Shown here in pieces: positions 35,301 through 43,248 of a stretch of DNA of 64,000 nt. Origin of the DNA: Rhodanobacteraceae bacterium ZG21-1 (lineage in GTDB: Bacteria > Pseudomonadota > Gammaproteobacteria > Xanthomonadales > Rhodanobacteraceae); the NCBI GenBank assembly GCA_021390615.1, contig JAJEJU010000024.1:1302001-1366000 (forward strand), written 5' to 3'. Below the pieces are notes generated by a model. The model did no database searches. It was not told the DNA's origin and saw only the letters and a program-made list of their open reading frames with translations. Positions within the stretch are counted from its first letter, which is position 1. Each line of letters opens with the position of its first letter. Made by a program: the position numbers and the translations under genes.

Positions 35301-35521
35301 CGATCACGCTGACCGCGGCGGCCGCCGTGCTGGCCTTGATCCCGCTGCTGCGCAGCAACTTCTTCGGACCGATGGCCACCGCGCTGATGGGCGGCATCAC
35401 GGTGGCGACCATTCTGACTTTGTTCTATTTGCCGGCGCTGTACGCCACGTGGTTCCGCGTGCGCAACAACGAAAAGGCCGCAGACGACAAGCCGGCCGCA
35501 ACGCAGGAGGTTCAGGCATGA
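32327..35521 (+). CDS. RND-family efflux pump, inner-membrane permease
   Basis: 1064 residues, 12 helices and two large periplasmic loops: the proton-driven pump of a tripartite system. Helix 4 has G-L-L-V-D-D-A-I-I-A-V-E (about 402-413), the Asp pair of the proton relay. Repeats of the N-terminal loop (S-F-W-P-G-A-T-A-R-Q-V-Q-E) and G-L-I-G-V-V-G near helix 10-11 fit the TriC/MexK-like group rather than AcrB. The cytoplasmic loop between helices 6 and 7 is long and His/Ala-rich. Start ATG 32327 overlaps the adaptor stop, and the pump stop overlaps the OMF start; both are ATGA. Confidence 0.96.
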   Translation: MSADERFNLSAWALRHKSLVFFLMGMMALFGALSYRQLSQSEDPPFTFKIMVIQSFWPGATARQVQEEVTDRIARKLQETPSVDFLQSYSRPGESLVFFNIKDSAPASTVPDTWYQVRKKIGDIAGQLPQGVQGPFFNDEFGDVYTNIYALEGDGYTPAQLHDYADQLRVELLRVPGVAKVDYFGDQNQHVYIDIDNARLGKLGIAPQQIGQALAAQNAVASPGVLTTAGDRVFIRPSGQFESMDALANTLLHVDGRSFRLGDIASIRRGYDEPMGAQLRFMGQPVLGVGITMQPGGDVIQLGKALDHATADLQKRLPAGLKLAPITSMPHAVAHSVDDFLESVAEAVGIVLLVSLLSLGFRTGMVVVISIPFVLAATALLMDIFGIGLHKVSLGTLILALGLLVDDAIIAVEMMAVKLEQGWSRVRAAAFAYTSTAFPMLTGTLVTVSGFLPIALAKSGTGEYTRSIFEVSAIALLVSWVAAVILIPLLGYYLLPERHAHAAPGQAWWQRLLPSRRQAALPAKAPAPVHDGHDVDIYDTAFYRRFRALLDACLRGRWIVLIAAIGLFVVAMAGFGLVPKQFFPSSDRPELMVDLSLPEGSSIEATLHQVERLEAAIRGRPEVASYASFVGSGAPRFYLPLDQKLPQPNFGQFVITAKDIAQREHLAVYLDGVLKRDFSGVRSRVSRLENGPPVGFPVQFRVSGDDIATVRGIAEQVAGVMRSDAHTTNVQFDWDEPGERSVRFDIDQVKARQLGITSEDVAQFLAMSLSGTTVTQLRERDKLIAVDLRAAGGDRVHPDQIERLAIPTPNGTAIPLGQLGRVSYGLEYGVIWERDRQPTIIVESDTRGGAQGVDVTNTIDQKLAEIRSHLPIGYRVEVGGSVEQSGKAQGSINAQMPLMLVAVLTLLMIQLQSLGRTVMVVLTAPLGLIGVVGALLLFGQPFGFVAMLGTIAMFGIIMRNSVILVDQIEQDISAGHPRWEAIVGATVRRFRPITLTAAAAVLALIPLLRSNFFGPMATALMGGITVATILTLFYLPALYATWFRVRNNEKAADDKPAATQEVQA

Positions 35522-37005
35522 GACGCGTCAAGATCGAGACGACGCAGATGGCGCGCCTGTCGCTCGCGGCCGGCGTGCTGGCCCTATCGGCCTGTTCCTT
35601 CGCGCCGCTGCCGCAACTGCCCGCGCCCAAGTCCGCGCCGGGCTACGCAGTGCAGCCACCGCCAGCGCAAAGCGCTTCCGCCGACGGCGTGGCCCAGCGT
35701 TTCAGCCTGGGCGCGCGACCGGTGCCGGCATGGTGGCGCCAATACGGCTCCGACACGCTGGACGCCTGGGTCGACGAGGGGCTGCAGCACAACGCCTCGC
35801 TGGAAGCGACCCGCCACAGCCTCGCCGCCGCACGCCAGTTGCTGCGCGCACGGACCGGCCAGAACGAATTGCCTTCGCTGGATGCCGCGGCCCAGGCCAA
35901 CCGCCAGCGCGCCGTGGGGCTGCCCGAGCTGGGGCCGCCGACCAATCTCTACGACATCTACGCCGGTCAGCTGCAGCTGAGCTATACCTTCGACCTGTTC
36001 GGCGCCACCCGGCACGGCAATGCGCAGGCGCGGGCCGAGGTGGATCAGCAGTCCTACGAGTTCGACGCGGCGAAGCGCGCCCTGGCGGCGAATATCGTGA
36101 TCGCGGCGATCGACGCGGCCTCGCTGGCCGAGCAGGTCGAGATCAGCGAGCGGCTGTCCGCGCTCGCACACGAACAGGCGCGCCTGACCGAACAGTCTTA
36201 CCAGCTGGGCGCTGCCGCGCACGGGGATGTGCTGCTGGCCCGGCAGAACGCTGCCTCGATCGATGCCAGCCTGGCGCCCTTGCGCACGCAGGCGCTGCGG
36301 GCGCGCCATGCGCTGGCCGTGCTGATGGGGCGCACGCCGGATCAGGCGCCGTCGAGCCTGGCCCTGGCGCAGTTGCACTTGCCTGCCGAGGTGCCGGTCA
36401 GCGTACCGTCGGCCTTGCTGAAACAGCGCCCCGATGTGCTGGCGGCCGAGGCGGCGGTGCAGGCAGCCTCGGCCCGGGTCGGCGTGGCGACGGCGCAATT
36501 GTTCCCGCAGATATCGCTGTCGGCCTCGACCGGCTCGGCAGCCTTCAAGGCCGCTTCGCTGTTTACCGGCAGCGCGGCCATCTGGGGGGCAGGCGTGTCG
36601 ATCGCGCAGCCGATCTTCCACGGCGGCGCCCTGATCGCACAGCGGAAGGCGGCGGTGGAGGATTACCAGGCGTCCCTGGCGCAGTACCGGCAGACCGCGC
36701 TCAACGCATTCCAGAACGTCGCCGACACGCTGACCGCACTCGACCAGGACGCCTCGGCGCTGCAGGCCGCCCAGGCTGGCGCGGCCAGCGCGCAGCAGTC
36801 CTATACAGACGCCGAGGCGCGCTATCGGCTGGGCGCAGCGTCGTATCCGAGCATGCTGGCCGGCGAGCTGCGCTGGCAGAACGCCCGCCTCGGCGAAACC
36901 CAAAGCCGTGCCGCTCGCCTGACCGATACGGCGGCGCTGTTCCAGGCAATGGGTGCGCCGCTGGACGAACCGGCCCAGGCGGCGCGTCCAGATGCGCCAC
37001 CTTGA
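35518..37005 (+). CDS. NodT-type outer-membrane efflux lipoprotein
   Basis: 495 residues, TolC-fold outer-membrane factor of the NodT group. The lipobox is L-S-A-C (Cys26); W-W-R-Q-Y-G-S-D-T-L begins the conserved repeat, and two helical/strand repeats follow, including L-K-Q-R-P-D-V-L-A-A-E. It completes the MFP-RND-OMF set by ATGA overlap, so the three are translated as one unit. It ends before a hairpin shared with the convergent glycosyltransferase gene. Confidence 0.94.
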   Translation: MRRVKIETTQMARLSLAAGVLALSACSFAPLPQLPAPKSAPGYAVQPPPAQSASADGVAQRFSLGARPVPAWWRQYGSDTLDAWVDEGLQHNASLEATRHSLAAARQLLRARTGQNELPSLDAAAQANRQRAVGLPELGPPTNLYDIYAGQLQLSYTFDLFGATRHGNAQARAEVDQQSYEFDAAKRALAANIVIAAIDAASLAEQVEISERLSALAHEQARLTEQSYQLGAAAHGDVLLARQNAASIDASLAPLRTQALRARHALAVLMGRTPDQAPSSLALAQLHLPAEVPVSVPSALLKQRPDVLAAEAAVQAASARVGVATAQLFPQISLSASTGSAAFKAASLFTGSAAIWGAGVSIAQPIFHGGALIAQRKAAVEDYQASLAQYRQTALNAFQNVADTLTALDQDASALQAAQAGAASAQQSYTDAEARYRLGAASYPSMLAGELRWQNARLGETQSRAARLTDTAALFQAMGAPLDEPAQAARPDAPP

Positions 37006-37056
37006 GCTCTGCATGCACGGTATCGACGACGGGAACGCAGCGCGCTGAGCATGGCC

Positions 37057-37090
37057 TGCCGTGGCGCGCGACTTGCCTGGCGCCACGGCA
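37057..37090. terminator. Bidirectional hairpin between OMF and glycosyltransferase genes
   Basis: Perfect 11-base stem TGCCGTGGCGC / GCGCCACGGCA with a 12-base loop in the short gap between two convergent genes. No T tract; assigned by position and stem strength. Confidence 0.65.
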
Positions 37091-37132
37091 AGCCGATCGA
37101 GCAGGCTGCGCGCCAGCGTCCATCCACCGATC

Positions 37133-38359
37133 TTATCCAGCGCTATCGCTTGGACTTGCCAGCCGACCGAGGCACTGCGCGGCGATGCGTGCGCCATCCA
37201 TGACCATCCGGCCGGCCAGAGCTTGCGCACGCGCAGCGACTTGCGGCTGCAGGCATTCGCCCAGCATGGAAACCATGTCGTCGGTGCTCAGCTGCCGCTG
37301 ATCGGAGCCCGATACGCCGATGCCCAGCGTCTTTACGCGATGCGCCCAGTAGTACTGGTCGTAGAGGTGCGGCACCACCACCTGGCCCTTGCCGGCGCGT
37401 GCCGCTGCCGCGGTGGTGCCGGCGCCGCCGTGGTGCACTACGGCCAGCACGCGCGGGAACAGCACTTCGTGGTCTACGTCGTCGATCGCCAGGCAGTCGT
37501 CGGCGCTGTCGGCGGGCAGCAGCTGGCCCCAGCCTTGCGACACGATGGCGCGCAGGCCCAGCGCACGCGCCGCCTCGACCAGCAGCGGGCCGGTGTGTTC
37601 GCTTGAGCGCATGCTGCCGAAGCCGAAATAGACCGGCGGCTCGCCGGCGGCGAGGAAGCGCTCGACGCGCTCGGGCAGGGGATCGCCCCCACGCATGAAC
37701 CAGGCACCGGTCTGCACGACGTCCAGGCCCTCCGCCAGGCCTGCAGGCGCAAGCACCGGGTCGGCCGCGAGCCACGGATGGTCGGTAATGATGTGCGCGT
37801 GGACGCTTTCCACCGGCGCCAGGCCGAGCTCGGCGCGCGCCTCATTCATGGCGGTCCGGAACAGCGCATCGAAGCTCTGCTGATCCTCGCGCCACAGCGC
37901 GCGATTTTCGTCGCTGCCGAGGGTTTGCGAGTAATGCGTGCCCATCTTCGACGGCGGATGGCTGGGCGACGGCAGCACGCTAGGCGCATAAGCGGTGAAC
38001 ACATAGGGAACTCCACGCGCCTCGGCGACGGAACGGGTGGCGAACTGCAGCACGTCGGCGGCCACCGCCAGCGCGCAGCCCTGGATCGCTTCGGCCAGCA
38101 CCGGGAACTGCGCACGCACGGTGTCGATGGCGAGTTGCTGCAAGTGCTCGGCCGAAGCTCGGACTGGCGCGCCGCGCGCAAGCTGCTGCAGGTCGGGGCC
38201 GATCGGGATGCAGGCCAGGCCGAACGATTCCACCCATGCCTTGAAGTTCGGAGGCACGCACAGGCGCGGCTCATGTCCCAGCGCACGCAACTCGAGCGCC
38301 AGGGCGAGCAGCGGCTGCACCGAGCCGCGCGAACCCACCGACGAAAGAAGTATGTTCAT
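37133..38359 (-). CDS. Second UGT-type glycosyltransferase (GtfA/B-like)
   Basis: 408-residue GT1-family glycosyltransferase. N-terminal M-N-I-L-L-S-S-V-G-S-R-G-S-V-Q-P is the vancomycin-type GtfA/GtfB start, F-G-F-G-S-M-R-S is in the hinge region, and H-H-G-G-A-G-T-T-A-A-A-A-R-A-G at about 306 with V-V-P-H-L-Y-D-Q-Y-Y-W-A binds the nucleotide sugar. It differs from the first glycosyltransferase in its N-terminal half, so it probably uses another acceptor or adds a second sugar. Convergent with the RND operon and transcribed from its own promoter, so its link to the NRPS product rests on proximity. Confidence 0.9.
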   Translation of the reverse strand: MNILLSSVGSRGSVQPLLALALELRALGHEPRLCVPPNFKAWVESFGLACIPIGPDLQQLARGAPVRASAEHLQQLAIDTVRAQFPVLAEAIQGCALAVAADVLQFATRSVAEARGVPYVFTAYAPSVLPSPSHPPSKMGTHYSQTLGSDENRALWREDQQSFDALFRTAMNEARAELGLAPVESVHAHIITDHPWLAADPVLAPAGLAEGLDVVQTGAWFMRGGDPLPERVERFLAAGEPPVYFGFGSMRSSEHTGPLLVEAARALGLRAIVSQGWGQLLPADSADDCLAIDDVDHEVLFPRVLAVVHHGGAGTTAAAARAGKGQVVVPHLYDQYYWAHRVKTLGIGVSGSDQRQLSTDDMVSMLGECLQPQVAARAQALAGRMVMDGARIAAQCLGRLASPSDSAG

Positions 38360-38922
38360 GTCCTTGCACCTTGGCCGAGGAGGGGCGCTTTTTAGCGTTT
38401 TTCCCGCAAAAACGGCAGTCTTTGCGCGCGGCGGCCGAAGGCTTATTATTTAAGTGCCCAAGAGGAGTTCCGCGATCCGTGCCTTTGCGCCGGGGCGATA
38501 TCGCGACGGACAGGGCCAGCTCAGCCGCTCGCAGCAAGTTGCCGAACCGCTGTCTGAGTTTGGGCGCTGCCGGTTCATGGCGGCATTCTTCCGGGTTCTG
38601 GCGAACCTGGCTCTGGCGAACAAATTCGGCGGCCGGCCGCGACTTTCCCGGCATCCGGCGACTCGCGTCGGCTCTCGACCGAGGCAACCTGGTGTCCCCA
38701 TTCGCGGGCAGCGTTTCGCGGCGTATCCCCCGCGGGCTGGCATACCGGTCGCCGACAACGATCGCCCGAAGACGCGGGCGGATCTTCCAGTCCACCTCCC
38801 GCAGGCCGTGATATCGCGCTCCGTACCGAGGCCCAGTCGTTGCATGGCCGCGTGAGCCGGCGTACTGTCGGGATCGGGCTTGTTGAGCACTTCGGCCATC
38901 GAAAGCTTCACGGAGAAGGCGC
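38360..38922. other. Intergenic region between glycosyltransferase and XVIPCD genes
   Basis: About 560 bases between two divergent genes. The frames across it are Arg/Ser-rich and lack family resemblance. A short AT-rich patch near 38440-38455 may hold the promoter of the glycosyltransferase gene. Nothing else recognised. Confidence 0.4.
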
Positions 38923-39810
38923 ATGACACGCGAGGAGCACGCAGCAGCATCGACCGCGGCATCCACCGATGATGCCGGTCATCCGGCGATGGGGTCGCAG
39001 GAGCGGGGCGTCGCCCAGGATCCCGCGATGGATCGGCACGCGGAGACCCAGGCCGCGATGCTCGGCGGCGACGCCGCCGCACGACGCCAGGCCGCGCATG
39101 TGCTGAGCCAGGAATTGCAGGCGACCACGTCCGGCGATCGTGCAACCATGGACCGGAACGCGCCGGCCACACCCTTGATGCCCGTGCATGATGCGGGCGA
39201 GGTGCGCCAGTCGATCCGCGCCCAGGATCTCGAGCCTCATGCGGCCGCACCGCGTGCCCCCAATGAAGAGGTCACGCGCAGCGACGTCTACACCATGGAG
39301 TCCGCCAGGACTGCCGAGCAGCAAGCGGTACAGCAGGGCCATGCACACCAGTCGGCCCAGGCCATGGCCAACGCGGCCAATGCCTCCAGCGGGCAGGCCG
39401 TGCGGTCTTCCGTCACCCAGCTGAGCGACCCGGATCATCCGGACCACGGGCTTTATCGCCAGGCCCAGGCCAAGGTCTATGCGATGGACGCCCAATTCGG
39501 GCGCACGCCTGACCAGCGCAGCGACAATCTGGCGGCTTCGCTGACCGCGGCGGCCAAGGCCGAAGGGCTGAACAGTATCGACAAGGTCACGGTGAGCGAC
39601 GACGGCAGCCGGGTCTTCGCGACCAGCGTGGCGGTTCCTCATGCGCTGAGCTATTCGGCGGCCGTGCCGACGGTGCAGGGCCTGAACACGCCGATCGCGC
39701 AGAGCACGGAAAGGCTGGATCAGGCGAATATGAGCCTGGACCAGCGTGCGCAGGCTCAGGCCCAAGCTCAGGCACGCGAACAGCAGATGAACCAGCCTTG
39801 GGGGCGCTGA
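38923..39810 (+). CDS. XVIPCD-domain protein, candidate type IV secretion substrate
   Basis: 295 residues. The C-terminal about 128 residues (from 168) carry the Xanthomonadales VirD4-interacting conserved domain: D-P-D-H-P-D-H-G-L-Y-R-Q, then V-Y-A-M-D-A-Q-F-G-R-T, N-L-A-A-S-L, G-L-N-S-I-D-K-V, S-D-D-G-S-R-V-F-A, T-P-I-A-Q-S, and a Gln-rich tail (Q-A-Q-A-Q-A-Q-A, then Q-Q-M-N-Q). In Xanthomonas and Stenotrophomonas this domain directs antibacterial effectors to the X-T4SS through VirD4. The N-terminal 160 residues are Ala/Gln/Glu/His-rich, low in complexity, and show no known catalytic motif. No lipoprotein immunity gene sits beside it. A GGAGAAGG site precedes ATG 38923. Whether it is a toxin, a scaffold or a decayed effector is open. 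Confidence 0.85.
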   Translation: MTREEHAAASTAASTDDAGHPAMGSQERGVAQDPAMDRHAETQAAMLGGDAAARRQAAHVLSQELQATTSGDRATMDRNAPATPLMPVHDAGEVRQSIRAQDLEPHAAAPRAPNEEVTRSDVYTMESARTAEQQAVQQGHAHQSAQAMANAANASSGQAVRSSVTQLSDPDHPDHGLYRQAQAKVYAMDAQFGRTPDQRSDNLAASLTAAAKAEGLNSIDKVTVSDDGSRVFATSVAVPHALSYSAAVPTVQGLNTPIAQSTERLDQANMSLDQRAQAQAQAQAREQQMNQPWGR

Positions 39811-40154
39811 CGCCTGCCGGGTTTTTCGCCAGCCGATCGATGAGCCTGAGCTAGGCGCATCGAACGCAGTGACGCATAGACGGCACACGTGCGACACAGT
39901 GCTGATGCCTTGTCTCGATGCGACCTTCCGAGCGAGCACAGAGCCCTGGCAGCACGACCCTCTCGCCTGTGTTCGCGCCTTGCATTCTCGACCACTGTCC
40001 CACGGCAACATCGAGCCGGCGGGCGGCCATGCCGTTCGGGGGCGGCATCAGCTCCGATGCCTAGGCAGGGTACTGTCACTAGCCTCCGAGCTCGGCTAGC
40101 CTTGAGCCGCGATCGAGGCGCACCGACGTCCGCCATACGCTCCCGGGGTAGCCC
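39811..40154. other. Intergenic region upstream of the AraC gene
   Basis: About 345 bases with no convincing frame, hairpin or repeat. Probably the promoter region of the AraC-type gene. Confidence 0.4.
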
Positions 40155-40976
40155 ATGCCTGGCCAGGTTTTCGGACACGACTACTTCCTGGGGCGTTACG
40201 AAAGGCGCCGGCAGACCGGTGGCTTCTCGCTGGCCCAGCTGACTCCGACCGTTCCGGAAGAGCAGGTCCAGGAACACTCGCATGCCGAGGCGCATTACGT
40301 GCTGGTGCTGGAAGGCCGTTATGTCTCGTCCGCGGCCGGCGCACCGGCGGTGACCAGCGGCCCGGTGCTGATCTACAACCCGCCAGGCACGCGTCATCGC
40401 GATTGCTTCCGTGGCGAAGGCGGCTTGTTCCTCACTGTCGCGGTGCCGGCTTCGCTGCTGCATCGTTTCGCCGATGCGGTGGCCTTGCCGGACTATGCCT
40501 GCCTCCCCGGCGAGCCAGCCATGCGCGCGGCGCAGCGGCTCGCCGCCACGGGCCTGGCATCGGCCCAAGCCGACGACCTGGCATTGGAATCGTTGTGCGC
40601 CGAGCTGCTGACGGCGACCGCGACCAAGCGCGATGCCGCGGAAAAACACCGGCCGCATTGGTTGTGGCGCGCGCGCGAACTGATGCGCGACGATTGCGGC
40701 GCCGCGCTGAGCCTGACCGATATCTCGGCCGCGGCAGGCGTGCACCCGGTGCATCTGACGCGCGCATTCCGCCGCCACTTCGGCTGCACGCCGGGGGATT
40801 ACCTGCGTCGCTGCCGCCTGCTCAAGGCCGCCGCCTTGCTTGCCGACGGTCGCGACGGCCTGGCCGACATCGCCAGCCGCTGTGGCTATTTCGACCAGGC
40901 GCATTTCTCGCATGCTTTCCGGCTGGCCTTCGACTTGTCGCCACGACAGTACCGCGAGCGGGCCAGGCGTTGCTGA
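40155..40976 (+). CDS. AraC-family transcriptional regulator
   Basis: 273 residues. An N-terminal cupin-type sensor (about 30-110, with E-H-S-H-A-E-A-H-Y-V-L-V-L-E-G and Y-N-P-P-G-T-R-H-R-D) is followed by two helix-turn-helix motifs (I-S-A-A-A-G-V-H-P-V-H-L-T-R-A-F-R-R-H-F-G and I-A-S-R-C-G-Y-F-D-Q-A-H-F-S-H-A-F). The target and ligand are unknown. It lies about 120 bases ahead of the beta-lactamase-like gene on the same strand, a plausible target. Confidence 0.92.
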   Translation: MPGQVFGHDYFLGRYERRRQTGGFSLAQLTPTVPEEQVQEHSHAEAHYVLVLEGRYVSSAAGAPAVTSGPVLIYNPPGTRHRDCFRGEGGLFLTVAVPASLLHRFADAVALPDYACLPGEPAMRAAQRLAATGLASAQADDLALESLCAELLTATATKRDAAEKHRPHWLWRARELMRDDCGAALSLTDISAAAGVHPVHLTRAFRRHFGCTPGDYLRRCRLLKAAALLADGRDGLADIASRCGYFDQAHFSHAFRLAFDLSPRQYRERARRC

Positions 40977-41094
40977 AAGTCAACCAGGTTTGCCAGATAC
41001 AAGACGGCAGCGCGCCGATCGCCTAGCCTCTTCGCGAAGAGGCGGCCTGGCTCATGCAGGCCTGGTCGCCCCGCACTTTCCATCGGGGAGTTCC

Positions 41095-42855
41095 ATGCGT
41101 CGCTCGAAGCTTGCGCTTTATCTGCTGGGCTGCGGCTTCTGCTGCGCGGCACTGGCCGGCACTTCCGGAACCGACGGCTCGGACCGCCTGGTCGGGCTCT
41201 GGGGCGATGATGTCGCGCTGGCGCAGCCGGTAGGCGGCACCCTCACGATCGATGGGCGTGCCGGGGCCTGGCGCGCGGATATCGCCGGCTTCCAGGTGAA
41301 AGTCGACCAGCGAGGCAAGGCGCTGTCGATGAGCCTGCCGGGGCAGCAAGGCATGTTCCGGGGAAACCTGGCTGCCGACCAGGCCAGCATCCGCGGCTTC
41401 TGGATCCAGCCGGCAAGCGACAACAGCCCGGCTTATGCCTCGCCGCTGACGCTGAAACGGCTGCAGCCCGGCGTATGGGCTGGCGAGGCGCGCCCGCTGG
41501 CGAACCGCACCTTCCAATACCTGCAGATCACCCGCGCCGAGGACGGTTCGCTGAGCGCCTTTCTGCGCAATCCGGAATTCAATTTCATGCGCGAGCATCG
41601 ATGGCGCGTGCAGGTCGACGGCGATGCGCTGGTGTTCAACGATCCGCAACGCCCGCGCTGGCAGCTGCGGGCCAAGCTGGACGACGACACCGGCCATCTG
41701 CGAGTCGATTGGCAGGGCATCGGCGTCTTCGACTACAGCCGCCGCGATCGCGATCACGCGCAGGGCTTTTATGCCCGCACGCCGGCCGAGACGGGCTATG
41801 TCTATCGGCAACCCGTGGCGAGCGACGACGGTTGGGCGACAGCATCGCTGGACGAAGCCGGCCTCGACAGCCGGCGCATCGCTGCGCTGATCGGCCGGCT
41901 CGGCGAGACGGCGCCCGCAGCCGGGCCGCAGGTTCAAGGACTGCTGATCGCACGGCATGGCAAGCTGGTGCTGGAAGAGTATTTCCAGGGCTTCGGTGCC
42001 GACCGCGTCCATGACACGCGTTCGGCCGGCAAGACTTTCACATCGCTGCTGACCGGACTGGCCATGCAGCATGGAACCGCCTTTACGCCGGACACGGCGG
42101 TGTTGTCGCTGCTGCCTCAATACCAGGCTGCAGCCGGCAACGATCCGCGCAAGCAGCAGATCACTGTGGGCCATCTGCTGTCGATGACGTCCGGGCTGGC
42201 CTGCGACGACAACGACGACCAGTCGCCCGGCAACGAGGATCGCATGCAGGGCCAGCAAGCCCAGCGCGACTGGTATCGCTATACCCTCGAGCTGCCGATG
42301 GCGAAGTCGCCGGGAGGCGGCCAGGCCGTCTACTGCACGGCGGGCATCAACCTGCTGGGCGCGATCATCGGCCGCACCAGCGGCATGTGGCTGCCGGATT
42401 TCTTCGATGCCCATGTGGCTCAGCCGCTGCAAATGCACGACTACTACATCAACCTGATGCCGAATGAGGATGCCTACCTGGGCGGCGGCATCTATCTGCG
42501 GCCGCGCGACTTCATCAAGCTGGGGCAGCTTTATCTTTCAGGCGGTCGCTGGAACGGCAAGCGCATCGTCGGACAGGACTGGGTCGAACGCTCCATCACG
42601 CGACATGCCGAATTCACACCGGATCACGGCTACGGCTATGCCTGGCACCTGCATCAGATGCAGGCGAGCGGCAGGAGTTTTCGTGAATATGCCGCCGAGG
42701 GCAACGGCGGCCAGTTCGTCATCGTGGTGCCCGAATTCGAGCTGGTCGTGGCGATCACCGCCGGCAACTACGGTGACTTCAAGACCTGGTACGCGCTGCA
42801 GAACCTGGTGGCCGACGAGATCATTCCGGCGGCGCTGGACAACCGTGGCCATTGA
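41095..42855 (+). CDS. Exported serine hydrolase, beta-lactamase/6-aminohexanoate-hydrolase fold, with extra N-terminal domain
   Basis: 586 residues. The N-terminus could be a Sec signal (cleaved after A-L-A) or a lipoprotein signal (L-L-G-C at 10-13). Residues about 25-270 form a beta-rich domain of unknown role. Residues about 285-580 have the class C beta-lactamase/DD-peptidase fold: S-A-G-K (Ser310, Lys313), Y-C-T-A-G-I-N (Tyr413) and H-G-Y-G-Y-A-W-H in place of the KTG strand. Such proteins are usually esterases or amidases rather than true beta-lactamases. ATG 41095 follows GGGGAG; the frame is open upstream through the AraC gene as a shadow. Confidence 0.88.
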   Translation: MRRSKLALYLLGCGFCCAALAGTSGTDGSDRLVGLWGDDVALAQPVGGTLTIDGRAGAWRADIAGFQVKVDQRGKALSMSLPGQQGMFRGNLAADQASIRGFWIQPASDNSPAYASPLTLKRLQPGVWAGEARPLANRTFQYLQITRAEDGSLSAFLRNPEFNFMREHRWRVQVDGDALVFNDPQRPRWQLRAKLDDDTGHLRVDWQGIGVFDYSRRDRDHAQGFYARTPAETGYVYRQPVASDDGWATASLDEAGLDSRRIAALIGRLGETAPAAGPQVQGLLIARHGKLVLEEYFQGFGADRVHDTRSAGKTFTSLLTGLAMQHGTAFTPDTAVLSLLPQYQAAAGNDPRKQQITVGHLLSMTSGLACDDNDDQSPGNEDRMQGQQAQRDWYRYTLELPMAKSPGGGQAVYCTAGINLLGAIIGRTSGMWLPDFFDAHVAQPLQMHDYYINLMPNEDAYLGGGIYLRPRDFIKLGQLYLSGGRWNGKRIVGQDWVERSITRHAEFTPDHGYGYAWHLHQMQASGRSFREYAAEGNGGQFVIVVPEFELVVAITAGNYGDFKTWYALQNLVADEIIPAALDNRGH

Positions 42856-43248
42856 GCCGAAACGGCTGCCTCGCTGTTGGGAGCACCGCTGACGATCGCC
42901 CGCTGACGGTATCGAGCGAAGTGGATGAGGATCCTCGCAACTCGTCCATGGTCGAGTAGTTGAGAAACCAGGATGATCCGCAGCAGCGGAACTGTTCGGT
43001 TGCGGCGAAGCGTTCGAGCAGCAAGGGCAGGGCCGGTGCGTACTCGATGCATGCGGTTGAGGGCTGGGCCGCACCGTCGAGCGTGTCATTAGTCCGGCGT
43101 GAACACCGCATGCGTCATGCTGCCGACCAAGCCATTCGCGTCGAACGCCGATACGGCTGACGCCGAGGCTTGCCCGTGATCCATCACCGAAGCTTCTGGA
43201 TCGGCTTGCGAAGCTTCGCTCGCGCAAGCCGGCAGCATGCATGTCGAT
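42856..43248. other. Gene-free stretch downstream of the serine hydrolase
   Basis: About 390 bases. Two leftward frames (to 43111 and to 43277) contain mildly protein-like segments such as S-S-W-F-L-N-Y-S but no start site, domain or consistent frame. It may be a decayed gene downstream of the DUF4303-like gene; I cannot support a product. Confidence 0.35.

Noticed and set aside
38371-38855. Frames after an AGAGGAG-like site upstream of the XVIPCD gene
   Set aside because: Arg/Ser-rich translation with no secondary-structure character; codon-position bias does not favour any frame.
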